Below, in pieces: positions 9,150 through 16,905 of a stretch of 34,062 nt of DNA (positions within the stretch are counted from its first letter, which is position 1; the number at the start of each line of letters is the position of its first letter). Location of the stretch: positions 1 through 34,062 of the forward strand of contig JAKMGP010000198.1 in the NCBI GenBank assembly GCA_022424905.1. The letters are read 5' to 3'. Source of the stretch: Akkermansiaceae bacterium. Its GTDB lineage: Bacteria; Verrucomicrobiota; Verrucomicrobiia; Verrucomicrobiales; Akkermansiaceae. The notes beneath the pieces were generated by a model, which was given only the letters and a program-made list of their open reading frames with translations, ran no database searches and was not told the origin of the DNA. The translations under genes and the position numbers were made by a program.

Positions 9150-9545
9150 ATGAAAAAACAAATAGCCTGGATGGTCGCAGCTGTGGTGCCCATCCTCCTA
9201 ATTACTACTGCTTCTGCAGATGAGCCTAAGGCTCCTGTAGTGGAAGCTACCGCTGAGGCCAAGATCCCCACGCTCACTTATTATTATTTCGATGGATGAC
9301 CGCTTTGCGCGAAAATTTCGGTCATCGTGAATGACCTCAAAAAGACAAAGGGAAAAGAAATTACTTTCAAAAACGTTCTCGTCGGAACCGGCAAGAGCAA
9401 GGAAGAAATCAAAAAAGCCAAGCTCAAGGGACATGGTATTATCGCTAAGGACAAGAGTGGTAAGCTCGTCGATACGATAGAAGGCCACACCTATGGGAAA
9501 AAAGAAGTGGATGCAGTTGTAGCCAAACTCCTTGCCAAAAAGTAA
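9150..9545 (+). CDS. Probable secreted thioredoxin-like selenoprotein (U-x-x-C), TGA at 9297 read as Sec
   Basis: Two open stretches in one frame, 9150-9296 and 9300-9545, are separated only by TGA at 9297-9299. Read through, they give a 131-residue protein. It has a signal peptide (about 1-23, ending TTASA), then strand TLTYYYFDG, Sec50-P-L-C53, a helix, and a C-terminal part (GHGIIAKDKSGKLVDTIEGH) matching thioredoxin beta3-beta4-alpha. The TGA stands exactly where the first Cys of a CxxC redox motif belongs. Without recoding, the first part is a signal peptide plus an unfinished strand, and the second lacks both. UGA is a normal stop here (folD and the DUF374 gene end in TGA), so it is not globally reassigned. 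Thioredoxin's cis-Pro position appears as H-G-I. No Shine-Dalgarno is seen; TTGCCA (9115) and TAGTCT (9137) are a weak possible promoter. Likely a periplasmic redox protein; partner unknown. Confidence 0.78.
9297..9336 (+). promoter_or_regulatory. Bacterial SECIS-like hairpin downstream of the in-frame UGA
   Basis: GGTCAT (9320-9325) and ATGACC (9331-9336) form a perfect 6-bp stem capped by the five-base loop CGUGA (9326-9330). The loop has G as its second base followed by U. It begins 26 bases after the UGA. Known bacterial SECIS elements need a short apical loop with a G in its first two positions, at a distance of roughly 16-37 bases from UGA, so this fits. A competing outer pairing exists: TGACCG (9297-9302), which includes the UGA, with CGGTCA (9319-9324). 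The stem lies inside the coding sequence, as in fdhF-type elements, where SelB would bind. Confidence 0.65.
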
Positions 9546-9574
9546 GTAAATTCCATCTACTTTACTGCACAAAA

Positions 9575-9601
9575 AACCGGAAGATTTCTTCCGGTTTTTT
9601 T
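9575..9601 (+). terminator. Rho-independent terminator of the selenoprotein gene
   Basis: AACCGGAAG (9575-9583) pairs perfectly with CTTCCGGTT (9588-9596) around an ATTT loop and runs into seven consecutive T (9595-9601). It lies 30 bases after the stop at 9545. This implies that the second half of the recoded reading frame is transcribed as the 3' part of one unit. Confidence 0.9.
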
Positions 9602-9766
9602 GTCCAGCTGAAGAACTTAGCGCTAAAATTACGGGTGCATAGCTCCGAAAGAGAATTGTTTGGTTTTTTGTTATTTCCCATCTAAGACCTTCCAGGTGAT
9701 AGGGGTAAGTTTTCTCGGAGAGATCTGCGAAGAGGCGGAGAACTTTAAGGAGCTTGATTCGTCAAT

Positions 9767-11386
9767 TCAGCGGGCGATTTGCAAAAGGTCTGCCTTTAAT
9801 CTCTGCGATTCCCGGGGGCTTAAATTAAAGGGCTTGGGGTTATCATAGCCGATCCAGACAACAATCACTTTCTCCGGGCTAAGAGAGGCAGCCCAGTGAT
9901 CAGTGCCAGGAAGTGATAAGCCACTTATGAAATCGGGGATTTTTTTCAATCGAGAATGATCTGCGAAAGCGGGGAAGGATGCGGCTGGGCGGGAGAAAAG
10001 TGTCCTTTCTTTTTGGATCAGTTCACGAACGAAGACCGGCGTAGGCCGTGAACCATTTTGGAGAAGGGTGGCGTAAGCAATGGCCAATTCAAGAGGTGAA
10101 ACACTGAGTGTCCCTCGATAAAGATCTTCGCCTTTTCCAAAAGTTCCCTCAAATCCAAATCTTTTGAGTAGTTGGATTGCGTCTTGGGCCTGAAGTTGAC
10201 GTCCAGTGGCGACTGGATTTCCGACAATCGGTAAGTGTCCGCGTTCTAGGGCAATTGTCCCGATCAGAGGCTCAATCATGAGCGGGCCAAGGTCGCGATG
10301 TGAATCAAGAGCCCGGTTGAAGCCGGTAGGTTTTTTTTCACGGCATCCGACCACTCCAAGAAGATCTCCGTTACGGGGGTCGATAGCGATCGAAGCCATT
10401 TGGCATCCATCTGGAATAGAGGTTTCTTGAACAAGCTTTTCAAGTTTACGTTGAAGTTGGAAATCAATTGAGGTTATGACCTCCAAGCCACCAGTTGTAA
10501 TCTGTGTTTCGTTGAGAACAATTTCGAGAGGGCGCCGTAGTACGCGTGTTCCATGATCTGTTTCGAGATCTCCGGCGTTGGGATTACGAAGATCGAGAGC
10601 TTGGGATTTAATTGCATCGGCCTGTTCTGGGCTGATCACTTCAGTAGTTATGAGGCGGTCAAGGACCTCATCACGTTGCCGGACTGCTCCCTCAAGGTTG
10701 CGCCACGGACTACAGGCGTGTGGTGCTCTAATAATCCCGACGAGGAGGGCGCATTGTCCTTTTGTAAGTCTGGAAGTAGGGCGGCCAAAATAATTGAGGG
10801 AGGCTTCTTCGATGCCATTGAAGCCGGAGCCAAAATAAATACGATTCAGATAAGCTGTTAGGATTTCTGATTTCGAGAATTTTGATTCGATGCGGTAGGT
10901 GATTGCAATTTCGAGGAATTTCCGGTTCAAGGATTTCTTCTCCCTTAAATCGAAGGTATTACGTGCCAGTTGCATCGAAAGGGTGGAAGCTCCTTGGGTA
11001 AAGTCGAGGTCTTTGGCATTCCTTAAAGTCGCGCGGGCCAGGCCCCAAAAATCGACACCTTCGTGGTCCATGAAGCGGGCGTCTTCACGGGCAAAAAGGC
11101 AGATTTTTAGAAAAGTTGGAATTTCTTCAAATTCAACAAGGCGGCGGTTGGCGCCGTGGATCGTCCCGATTTCAATTCCATTTCGGTCAAGCAAGACGGT
11201 GCGCTCGGGCATACGGGAGGTTTCGGATAGATCGAACTTACTGGCGTGCCAAGCGTACCAACCAATCATTAACAGAAGGGGAATGAGCAGGGTAAGGCCG
11301 CCTTTCCAGGCAAATTCCCAAAGGCGTTTCAGGCTCATTACCCATTTGATCCAGCGCTGTTGACGATTTTGATAACTCGAACTCAT
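9767..11386 (-). CDS. Class A PBP-type peptidoglycan glycosyltransferase with degenerate transpeptidase domain
   Basis: Inner-membrane peptidoglycan polymerase of 539 residues. One membrane segment lies about 27-47 (GGLTLLIPLLLMIGWYAW). The GT51 domain (about 70-240) keeps its motifs: AREDARFMDHEGVD with catalytic E101, QGASTLSMQLARN and AYLNRIYFGSGFNG. The C-terminal half aligns with class A PBP transpeptidases (FNRALDSHRD, SPLELAIAYATLLQNGS, VVWIGYDN), but the SxxK serine and lysine are replaced (GPLMIEP, 367-373). The SxN region is shortened, and KTGT has become LPGT (492-495). It should still polymerise glycan strands but not cross-link them. It lies 12 bases after the membrane protein gene upstream, in an apparent three-gene operon with an IscA-like gene. 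Confidence 0.9.
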   Translation of the reverse strand: MSSSYQNRQQRWIKWVMSLKRLWEFAWKGGLTLLIPLLLMIGWYAWHASKFDLSETSRMPERTVLLDRNGIEIGTIHGANRRLVEFEEIPTFLKICLFAREDARFMDHEGVDFWGLARATLRNAKDLDFTQGASTLSMQLARNTFDLREKKSLNRKFLEIAITYRIESKFSKSEILTAYLNRIYFGSGFNGIEEASLNYFGRPTSRLTKGQCALLVGIIRAPHACSPWRNLEGAVRQRDEVLDRLITTEVISPEQADAIKSQALDLRNPNAGDLETDHGTRVLRRPLEIVLNETQITTGGLEVITSIDFQLQRKLEKLVQETSIPDGCQMASIAIDPRNGDLLGVVGCREKKPTGFNRALDSHRDLGPLMIEPLIGTIALERGHLPIVGNPVATGRQLQAQDAIQLLKRFGFEGTFGKGEDLYRGTLSVSPLELAIAYATLLQNGSRPTPVFVRELIQKERTLFSRPAASFPAFADHSRLKKIPDFISGLSLPGTDHWAASLSPEKVIVVWIGYDNPKPFNLSPRESQRLKADLLQIAR

Positions 11387-11398
11387 TATCTGCGTTGC

Positions 11399-12139
11399 TT
11401 ATGGGTAAGCTGGAAGAGAGGCCTCGGGGTTAGCCATTGCTGGAGGAGTGATTGTAAAAGTAGCGCCGCTTGCTGTGGTATGCTCTACCGCTGCAAGGGG
11501 AACTACCGTTACAAAAACGGTTTTTCGATTTTCAAAAGCAGTCGCGCCAATATTTAAAATAGCAGCGCATTCCCGTTGTTTTTTAAGAGTTAGTATATTT
11601 CCTAGCTGAAAACTTTCAGGAGTAGCGTCTTCTGATGGAAAGAGGCATTCTAGGAAAACTGGGTAGGGAAGGGGAGCTGCGACTGCATCGGGCCGAATCA
11701 TGGCTTGGGCCTTGACCACAATACCTGGGCTGAGAAAATCCTCCTCAGTGAGCTTTTCGACTCCGATGATACGGTATTCTCCAGTAACGTAAGTAAGGAA
11801 TTTTGGCTTTTTAAAATTGCTGAGGTAGGCGCGTCGCAGCTCTTTGTTGAGGGTCTCTAGATCGGTTTGGCTGAAGCTCTGAAATTGAGCCTCGAGCTCC
11901 TTGGGATCGCTGTCTTTCATAGGAACAGGTGTGTCGAGAGGAGAGAAGGCTTTCGGTGATTCTAGTCTCCCCACCTTCAACATCAGTTTATAGCTAGTCG
12001 GGTTAGTGGGGTCCCGGAAGAGGTTGAGACAAACAATCCATGAGGTTATCGCAAAAGAGACGGCTAGAATATTAGCGAGTAACCACCAAAAAAGCGGGGT
12101 CCGCTTTTTTGGGAAATCATCAAAATCGGACGGGGCCAT
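11399..12139 (-). CDS. Membrane-anchored protein of unknown function
   Basis: I do not recognise this 246-residue protein. It has a short acidic N-terminus (MAPSDFDDFPKKR) and one transmembrane segment about 16-40 (FWWLLANILAVSFAITSWIV), then an extracytoplasmic domain of about 200 residues. The middle part (70-105) is charged and probably helical (DPKELEAQFQSF, DLETLNKELRRAY). The remainder alternates beta-type segments (TYVTGEYRIIGVEKL, GIVVKAQAMIRPDAV, KTVFVTVVPLAAV) and ends Pro/Ala-rich. It sits 6 bases after the IscA-like gene and 12 bases before the PBP gene, so it is likely co-transcribed. A link to peptidoglycan synthesis is only positional. Confidence 0.75.
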   Translation of the reverse strand: MAPSDFDDFPKKRTPLFWWLLANILAVSFAITSWIVCLNLFRDPTNPTSYKLMLKVGRLESPKAFSPLDTPVPMKDSDPKELEAQFQSFSQTDLETLNKELRRAYLSNFKKPKFLTYVTGEYRIIGVEKLTEEDFLSPGIVVKAQAMIRPDAVAAPLPYPVFLECLFPSEDATPESFQLGNILTLKKQRECAAILNIGATAFENRKTVFVTVVPLAAVEHTTASGATFTITPPAMANPEASLPAYP

Positions 12140-12145
12140 TCTAGG

Positions 12146-12526
12146 CTATTTGCAGTTAGTCCCGTCAAGGGTAGGGTCATACTCGGGCTTTTTCCCTTCT
12201 TCGGATGGCTCAAAGGAGGTTCCACATCCACAAGAGCGTGAAGCGTTGGGGTTGAAAATCTTAAAGCCCCGGTCGGAGAGCTCATCGGTAAAATCGACGG
12301 AGCACCCTTCGAGGAAATCGAAAGAATCGTGAGCCACGATAAAGCGTGTTCCGTTCAGATTGATTATTTCATCACCTTCTTGAGGTTCGCCAATGCGCAT
12401 GGTGTAAGCCAGGCCGGCACAGCCCCCGCGTTCTACGCCAAGGCGCAGCCCGGAACCTTCCGGGGCATTCTTGGTCGCAAGGAGGATAGCGAGTTCGCTA
12501 GCGGCTTTTTCAGTCACTGTAATCAT
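12146..12526 (-). CDS. IscA/HesB-type iron-sulfur cluster carrier
   Basis: A-type carrier (126 residues) that receives or delivers Fe-S clusters to apoproteins in the cytoplasm. It begins MITVTEKAASELAILLATKN and has the three conserved cysteines: C36 in ERGGCAGLAY, and C99 and C101 in SRSCGCGTSF. A tail of about 20 residues (EPSEEGKKPEYDPTLDGTNC) extends beyond the usual length of about 107 and ends in an extra Cys at position 125. It is the first gene of a compact minus-strand group with a membrane protein and a PBP, not an isc or suf operon, so IscA, ErpA and SufA assignments cannot be separated. It is divergent from the DUF374 gene across about 210 bases. Confidence 0.92.
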   Translation of the reverse strand: MITVTEKAASELAILLATKNAPEGSGLRLGVERGGCAGLAYTMRIGEPQEGDEIINLNGTRFIVAHDSFDFLEGCSVDFTDELSDRGFKIFNPNASRSCGCGTSFEPSEEGKKPEYDPTLDGTNCK

Positions 12527-12736
12527 AGCTCTTCACCCACAAGATATGAGTGAAAATTGAGATGTTCCAGTGTTCTTTTCTCAAAGAAGCTTTAGGTGAT
12601 CAAGATGCGTATAATTTTGTGACAGTGAAGCTCATTTTTAAATTTGCGGATTCTTGTTTCAGGATTCGTGCACTCGGTTTTACGGTAAAAGGATAATTAG
12701 TGTTCTATGGATTGAATTGAGGTCAGTTCTTGCTTA

Positions 12737-13459
12737 TTGCGTCTGTCCTGTAAACTTGGAGCAGAAAGATCGATCACTTTGACATCCGATAACCAGATTC
12801 GAACATCAAGGAAAGCTCGTGTCAGCGGAAAGCTTGGAGGCTGGTTGATTCGTATTCTTGGTATGACTTTGCGCCGCGAAGTGATCGGGAATGTCTCTGA
12901 GTTAAACGCACGTGATCAACCGATTATACACGTGATGTGGCACAATCAGATTCTTGCTGCTCCTTATCTGTGGAGGAAAATGTATCCGAGGCGCGAGTGT
13001 GTCGTACTCACTAGCGCGAGTAAGGATGGGGTAGTTTTGGCCTCGGCGGTTAAAGTTTTCAAGTTGGGTGCGGTCCATGGCTCGAGTAGCCGTCGCGGTG
13101 CGGCCGCAATTGTGGCGCTGAGACGAGCGTCGAAGAATGGGAAAGATCTCGTTTTTACACCTGATGGTCCTCGGGGGCCTCGATATCAACTTCAGCCAGG
13201 TGTGATTAAAATTGCCCAAACAACCGGCCTTCCGATAGTACCTATGAGGATTGATTATCTCTCGTGCTGGACTCTGAAGACTTGGGATCGTTTTCGGATA
13301 CCCAAACCGTTTAGCAAGGTCAGGATCATTTTGGAGGAACCGATAACGGTTCCGCGCCGACTACATGATGAAGAATTCGAGAAAGAACGGCTTAGGCTTG
13401 AGAAATGCCTACTTCAAGATATCACGGACTGCGAAGAGAAATATGGCAGCGATCATTGA
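12737..13459 (+). CDS. DUF374 lysophospholipid acyltransferase-family protein
   Basis: Membrane-associated acyltransferase of up to 240 residues (PlsC/LPLAT superfamily, DUF374). It shows [14 protein letters not shown] (the H-rich active-site region of this subfamily), [41 protein letters not shown] and the signature [16 protein letters not shown], then [20 protein letters not shown], which usually binds the acceptor. In relatives the product adds acyl chains to lipid A or a related lipid; the acceptor here is unknown. No ATG fits: TTG at 12737 gives the longest product and TTG at 12779 is an alternative, so the first 15 residues are uncertain. It overlaps folD by 17 bases. Confidence 0.85.
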   Translation: MRLSCKLGAERSITLTSDNQIRTSRKARVSGKLGGWLIRILGMTLRREVIGNVSELNARDQPIIHVMWHNQILAAPYLWRKMYPRRECVVLTSASKDGVVLASAVKVFKLGAVHGSSSRRGAAAIVALRRASKNGKDLVFTPDGPRGPRYQLQPGVIKIAQTTGLPIVPMRIDYLSCWTLKTWDRFRIPKPFSKVRIILEEPITVPRRLHDEEFEKERLRLEKCLLQDITDCEEKYGSDH

Positions 13460-14312
13460 TGGAAAAAAAGTAGCGGAAGAAGTTCTCGCCGAGTGTTCTC
13501 GTGAGATTGAAGAGTTGAAGTCCAATGGAATCACTCCGGGTTTAGCTGTTGTTTTGGTGGGTGAAGATCCGGCCAGCCAGGTCTACGTAAATTCAAAAGT
13601 TCGGAAGTGTGCTGAGTTGGGGATTCATTCCGAAAAAGTCGTGCTGTCAAAGGACGCTTCTCAGGACGAGGTCCTAGCCACCGTGAAGCGTCTCAATCAA
13701 GATGCTTCGATTCATGGGATTTTAGTGCAATCGCCGCCGCCATCGCAAATCGATGAGGAGGAGATTGTCCGCACAATTGATCCGGTTAAGGATGTGGATG
13801 GATTTCACCCTGAAAATGTTGCTAAATTAGCTCTGGAAGATCCTTCTGGTTTCGTGCCCTGCACTCCGGCGGGTTGTATGAGGCTTCTTGAAGCGAGTGG
13901 TGTCGAAACCTGCGGTGCCGATGCGGTGGTCGTGGGAAGAAGCATGATTGTGGGTAAACCGATGGCGCTTTTACTGATGGCAAGGGGGAGTGACGCCACC
14001 GTGACGGTTGCCCATTCGAGGACTAAGGATCTAGCTGAGGTTTGTCGGCGTGCTGATATTATTGTCGCGGCCGTAGGCATCCCCGAGTTTATCAAAGAGG
14101 ATTTTGTGAAGCAGGGGGCGACGATTATCGACGTCGGCATCAACCGTGTCGAAGATTCAGCTGCAAAACGCGGCTACCGTCTTTGTGGAGATGTCGATTA
14201 CAAGGGTGTCTTCGAGAAGACTGGAGCAATCACTCCGGTTCCGGGTGGAGTTGGGCCGATGACAATTGCAATGCTTATGAAGAATACGATCAAGGCAGCC
14301 CGGGCTCTTTGA
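13443..14312 (+). CDS. folD: Bifunctional methylenetetrahydrofolate dehydrogenase / methenyltetrahydrofolate cyclohydrolase
   Basis: Cytoplasmic enzyme of one-carbon folate metabolism: NADP-dependent oxidation of 5,10-methylene-THF to methenyl-THF, and hydrolysis to 10-formyl-THF. The ATG at 13443, with GAAGAG four bases upstream, gives the standard start [13 protein letters not shown] and 289 residues. The frame stays open further upstream into the acyltransferase gene, but this is a chance extension. Motifs: [17 protein letters not shown] with the catalytic Lys, [39 protein letters not shown] (nucleotide binding) and [19 protein letters not shown]. All expected residues are present. The stop is TGA, useful evidence that UGA still terminates in this genome. 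Confidence 0.97.
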   Translation: MAAIIDGKKVAEEVLAECSREIEELKSNGITPGLAVVLVGEDPASQVYVNSKVRKCAELGIHSEKVVLSKDASQDEVLATVKRLNQDASIHGILVQSPPPSQIDEEEIVRTIDPVKDVDGFHPENVAKLALEDPSGFVPCTPAGCMRLLEASGVETCGADAVVVGRSMIVGKPMALLLMARGSDATVTVAHSRTKDLAEVCRRADIIVAAVGIPEFIKEDFVKQGATIIDVGINRVEDSAAKRGYRLCGDVDYKGVFEKTGAITPVPGGVGPMTIAMLMKNTIKAARAL

Positions 14313-14386
14313 ATTCTAGAGAGAGGGAGTCTCCAATCTAATTTTTTCGGATTCATACCCCACCTTCTGAGACGCGCTGGTCCGTA

Positions 14387-14418
14387 AAAAAGCCGCATCC
14401 TGGAGGAAGCGGCTTTTT
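14387..14418. terminator. Bidirectional Rho-independent terminator between folD and rpsI
   Basis: AAAAAGCCGC (14387-14396) and GCGGCTTTTT (14409-14418) form a perfect 10-bp stem around a 12-base loop. A-tract and T-tract flank both sides, so it can end transcription from folD (+) and from rpsI (-). Confidence 0.9.
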
Positions 14419-14443
14419 GGGAGGTTTGTTTCGCTGAAGCGGT

Positions 14444-14833
14444 CTAGCGCTTCGAGAACTGGAAGCGTTTGCGGGCGCCAGGCTGCCCGGGCTTTTTGCG
14501 CTCCTTTGCTCGTGGGTCGCGGCGAAGAAGGCCTGCGGCTTTGAGGGCTGGGCGCAGCTCAGGATCGTGAAGGATCAGAGCTCGGGCTATCGCCAATTTG
14601 ATGGCATCGGCCTGTCCGTGAAGTCCGCCGCTGCGTGAAACAGCCTTAACATCGAACTTGTTTTTGAGGTTTGTAACCTGAAGAGGTTCGAGGAGTTGTC
14701 CTTGCAAAGTGAGGGTGGTGAGAACGTCCTCGAAGGGCTCGTTATTGATGGTGATATTTCCGGTTCCGGCAGTTAGCCAGACGCGGGCAACGGCGGTCTT
14801 CCGACGACCTGTTGCAGTAAAAGTTTCGCTCAT
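14444..14833 (-). CDS. rpsI: 30S ribosomal protein S9 (uS9)
   Basis: Small-subunit ribosomal protein whose C-terminal tail reaches the P-site tRNA. 129 residues beginning MSETFTATGRRKTAVARVWL, with SRSGGLHGQADAIKLAIARAL in the core and the diagnostic basic tail ending GARKRFQFSKR. The length is normal. It follows rplM at 24 bases, the almost universal L13-S9 operon, and ends before a shared terminator. Confidence 0.98.
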   Translation of the reverse strand: MSETFTATGRRKTAVARVWLTAGTGNITINNEPFEDVLTTLTLQGQLLEPLQVTNLKNKFDVKAVSRSGGLHGQADAIKLAIARALILHDPELRPALKAAGLLRRDPRAKERKKPGQPGARKRFQFSKR

Positions 14834-14857
14834 GGTATTTTATGAAGGAATAAAGGT

Positions 14858-15286
14858 TTAGAGAGTGACGGGCTGTGGCTCCTGGGCTTCGTGAGAGTGT
14901 TCTTCCCCTGCGTAAACCTTAAGCTTCTTCATTTGGGCGGAACCAAGTTTGTTCTTTGGGACCATGCCCTTGACAGCCCATTCGAGGATGAGCTCGGGAC
15001 GACGCTGGCGCACCTTGTTGGGAGTCTCAATCGTCTGGCCGCCGACGTAACCGGAGTGACGGGCGTAGATCTTATGCTGCTCTTTGCTACCACTGAATTT
15101 GGCGTGCTCGGCGTTGATGATGACGACAAAGTCACCGGTATCGATGTGAGGCGTAAAAATCGCCTTGTGCTTTCCGCGAAGGAGACGGGCTGCCTCCACG
15201 GCGACTTTTCCGACGATCTGGTCCTTGGCATCAATAATGTGCCATGAACGCTCGACGTCAGCTGGTTTTGCTGAAAACGTTTTCAT
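14858..15286 (-). CDS. rplM: 50S ribosomal protein L13 (uL13)
   Basis: Early-assembling large-subunit protein, first gene of the L13-S9 operon. The ATG at 15286 gives the canonical MKTFSAKPADVERSWHIID and 142 residues; an open upstream extension to 15373 is not conserved-looking and is rejected. Core motifs: VAVEAARLLRGKHKAIFTPH, GDFVVIINAE, YARHSGYVGG, AVKGMVPKNKLG and QMKKLKVYAGEEHSHEAQ. It is divergent from the gamma-synthase-like gene; about 70 bases between them must hold both promoters. Confidence 0.98.
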   Translation of the reverse strand: MKTFSAKPADVERSWHIIDAKDQIVGKVAVEAARLLRGKHKAIFTPHIDTGDFVVIINAEHAKFSGSKEQHKIYARHSGYVGGQTIETPNKVRQRRPELILEWAVKGMVPKNKLGSAQMKKLKVYAGEEHSHEAQEPQPVTL

Positions 15287-15357
15287 TGTTTTACTGGGTT
15301 CCGTTGGGCCCGCTGGGGAATCCGGCGTGCTGTAAGGGGCGCGAAAGCTAGGAGGGG

Positions 15358-16905
15358 TTGAATAGGGTGTCAACGCAATTATCAGGAAAGGAGAGCTTGC
15401 GAAACGCCCCCGAAGGCGTCAGAAGTCGCGCCGTGCGGGATCTCCTAAAAAATCCACTCTGGGATGGCAAGTCGACCGGTCGGCCGATTCCAGATACAAC
15501 TCATGCTTGCTCGGTTTCCCTTCCGACGTGGGATTCCGTGGTTGGCTACGAGGAGGGCCGGGACCGTGTGATGAAGAAGCTAGAAGCGGGATATCCCCGA
15601 TTTTTTCTACATCCGCTGGTGAAACGGGTTTTTGCGAAGGCGACCGAAGAGATCGCAGAGACAGGGAAGCGAGCCATCGTTTTTCCTCATAAAAGAGCCG
15701 CTCAGGGGGCCCAGCGTTATGTCGAACGGAAATTAGCAGTGGCAACTCGAATCGCGAGCTACGATGAGGGAATGCAGGCTTTAATTGTCCCAGAAACTGC
15801 GATTGGTGTGGCAATGGAATATTGGAGGTTCACGGGCGAGATCATTAGCAGTCGCCGGGCCGAGGATCTTCTCAAGGAGCGGGATTCCGAGGGTGGATCA
15901 GTTGTGATGTTGAAACAGCAGCTGTCGGAGTTTTCTGGAGCGGCTTTAGATGATCACTATTTATATGAGAGCGGTATGTCCGGTGTCTTTGCGGCTTATC
16001 GAGCGGTGATGAACCTTTTTCCGAGTAAAAAGACTCTGCAGTTGGAATTCCCTTACGTTGATGCTCTGAAGGTCCAGCAGCGTTTTGGAAACGGTGTCGT
16101 TTTTCTTTATGATGCCGATGGGGAGGACCTTGATGCCGCGGTCCGAAGAATCCAAGAGGGTGAATTTGCCGCGGTTTTTTGTGAAGTGCCAAGTAATCCG
16201 CTGTTAAGGACAATCAATCTTCCACGGATTTCAGAAGCTTGTCGTCAAGGTGGCGTGCCATTAGTGGTTGATGACACAATCGCTAGCTCTATAAATTTAC
16301 AGGTTTTGCAATATGCGGATCTGGTGACTACGAGTTTAACGAAGTGGATTTCAGGAATGGGAGATGTCATGGGTGGAATGCTGACGCTGAATGCTGATTC
16401 TCCTTGGGCGAGTGAATTCCGCTCGTTTCTAAGCGAAGATACCGAAGGGGGATCACGACTTTATAGTGGGGATTGCCGGGTTTTGAGCTCGAACATCAGG
16501 AGCTACCGCCAGCGGGTTGAGAAATCGAATCAAAACGGTGAGCTAGTTGCGGACTATCTCCACGAGCATCCTGCGGTCGGCCGAGTCTGGTATCCAAAAT
16601 TTAATACTCCCCATGAATATCGTCTAATTCGTAGGGAGAATGGTGGCTATGGCGGCCTGGTTTCGTTTACTCTAAAACAGCCGCGTAAGATGCCGAAGGT
16701 TTACGATGCCTTAGAGCTTTGTAAGGGGCCAAACCTAGGAACTGAATTTACCTTGGCTAGTCCTTATACAATGCTAGCACACTACTTTGAACTCGATTGG
16801 GCCGAAGCTTGCGGAGTTTCTCCGAATTTACTCAGATTATCAGTGGGGAATGAGGAGGGGGATCTTATCATTGGGGCCCTCGCCCGTGCTCTTGACCTTG
16901 CTTAA
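15358..16905 (+). CDS. Long cystathionine gamma-synthase-like PLP enzyme
   Basis: Cys/Met-metabolism PLP enzyme (fold type I), about 515 residues against about 380-400 for usual bacterial MetB. The C-terminal 320 residues carry the catalytic domain: ESGMSGVFAAYRAVMN, VVDDTIAS with the cofactor Asp, and TTSLTKWISGMGDVMGG with the Schiff-base Lys about 329. The extra N-terminal 190 residues include TTHACSVSLPTWDSVVGYEE and AGYPRFFLHP. I associate these with the long eukaryotic (fungal STR2/Met-7-like) cystathionine gamma-synthases, from memory only. Probable role: joining an activated homoserine to cysteine or a sulfide. Starts are ambiguous: TTG 15358 sits 2 bases after AGGAGG, GTG 15367 11 bases after it, and TTG 15397 is also possible. 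It overlaps the argJ end by 4 bases. Confidence 0.82.
   Translation: MNRVSTQLSGKESLRNAPEGVRSRAVRDLLKNPLWDGKSTGRPIPDTTHACSVSLPTWDSVVGYEEGRDRVMKKLEAGYPRFFLHPLVKRVFAKATEEIAETGKRAIVFPHKRAAQGAQRYVERKLAVATRIASYDEGMQALIVPETAIGVAMEYWRFTGEIISSRRAEDLLKERDSEGGSVVMLKQQLSEFSGAALDDHYLYESGMSGVFAAYRAVMNLFPSKKTLQLEFPYVDALKVQQRFGNGVVFLYDADGEDLDAAVRRIQEGEFAAVFCEVPSNPLLRTINLPRISEACRQGGVPLVVDDTIASSINLQVLQYADLVTTSLTKWISGMGDVMGGMLTLNADSPWASEFRSFLSEDTEGGSRLYSGDCRVLSSNIRSYRQRVEKSNQNGELVADYLHEHPAVGRVWYPKFNTPHEYRLIRRENGGYGGLVSFTLKQPRKMPKVYDALELCKGPNLGTEFTLASPYTMLAHYFELDWAEACGVSPNLLRLSVGNEEGDLIIGALARALDLA

Noticed and set aside
9102-9299. Separate 65-codon ORF from GTG 9102 ending at the TGA, and a second ORF from GTG 9327
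   Set aside because: Splitting leaves a signal peptide with an unfinished strand and a headless thioredoxin-like half. The UGA context, in-frame Cys motif and hairpin favour one recoded gene.
9297-9299. UGA read as tryptophan or reassigned genome-wide
   Set aside because: folD and the DUF374 gene end in TGA, Trp is encoded by TGG throughout, and a redox Cys position, not Trp, is expected here.
9660-9848. 62-codon plus-strand ORF after the selenoprotein terminator
   Set aside because: Overlaps the end of the PBP gene and has no domain or ribosome site.
14858-15373. 29-residue N-terminal extension of L13
   Set aside because: The canonical L13 start MKTFSAK lies at 15286; the extension is Pro/Ser-rich and reaches into the divergent gene's leader.
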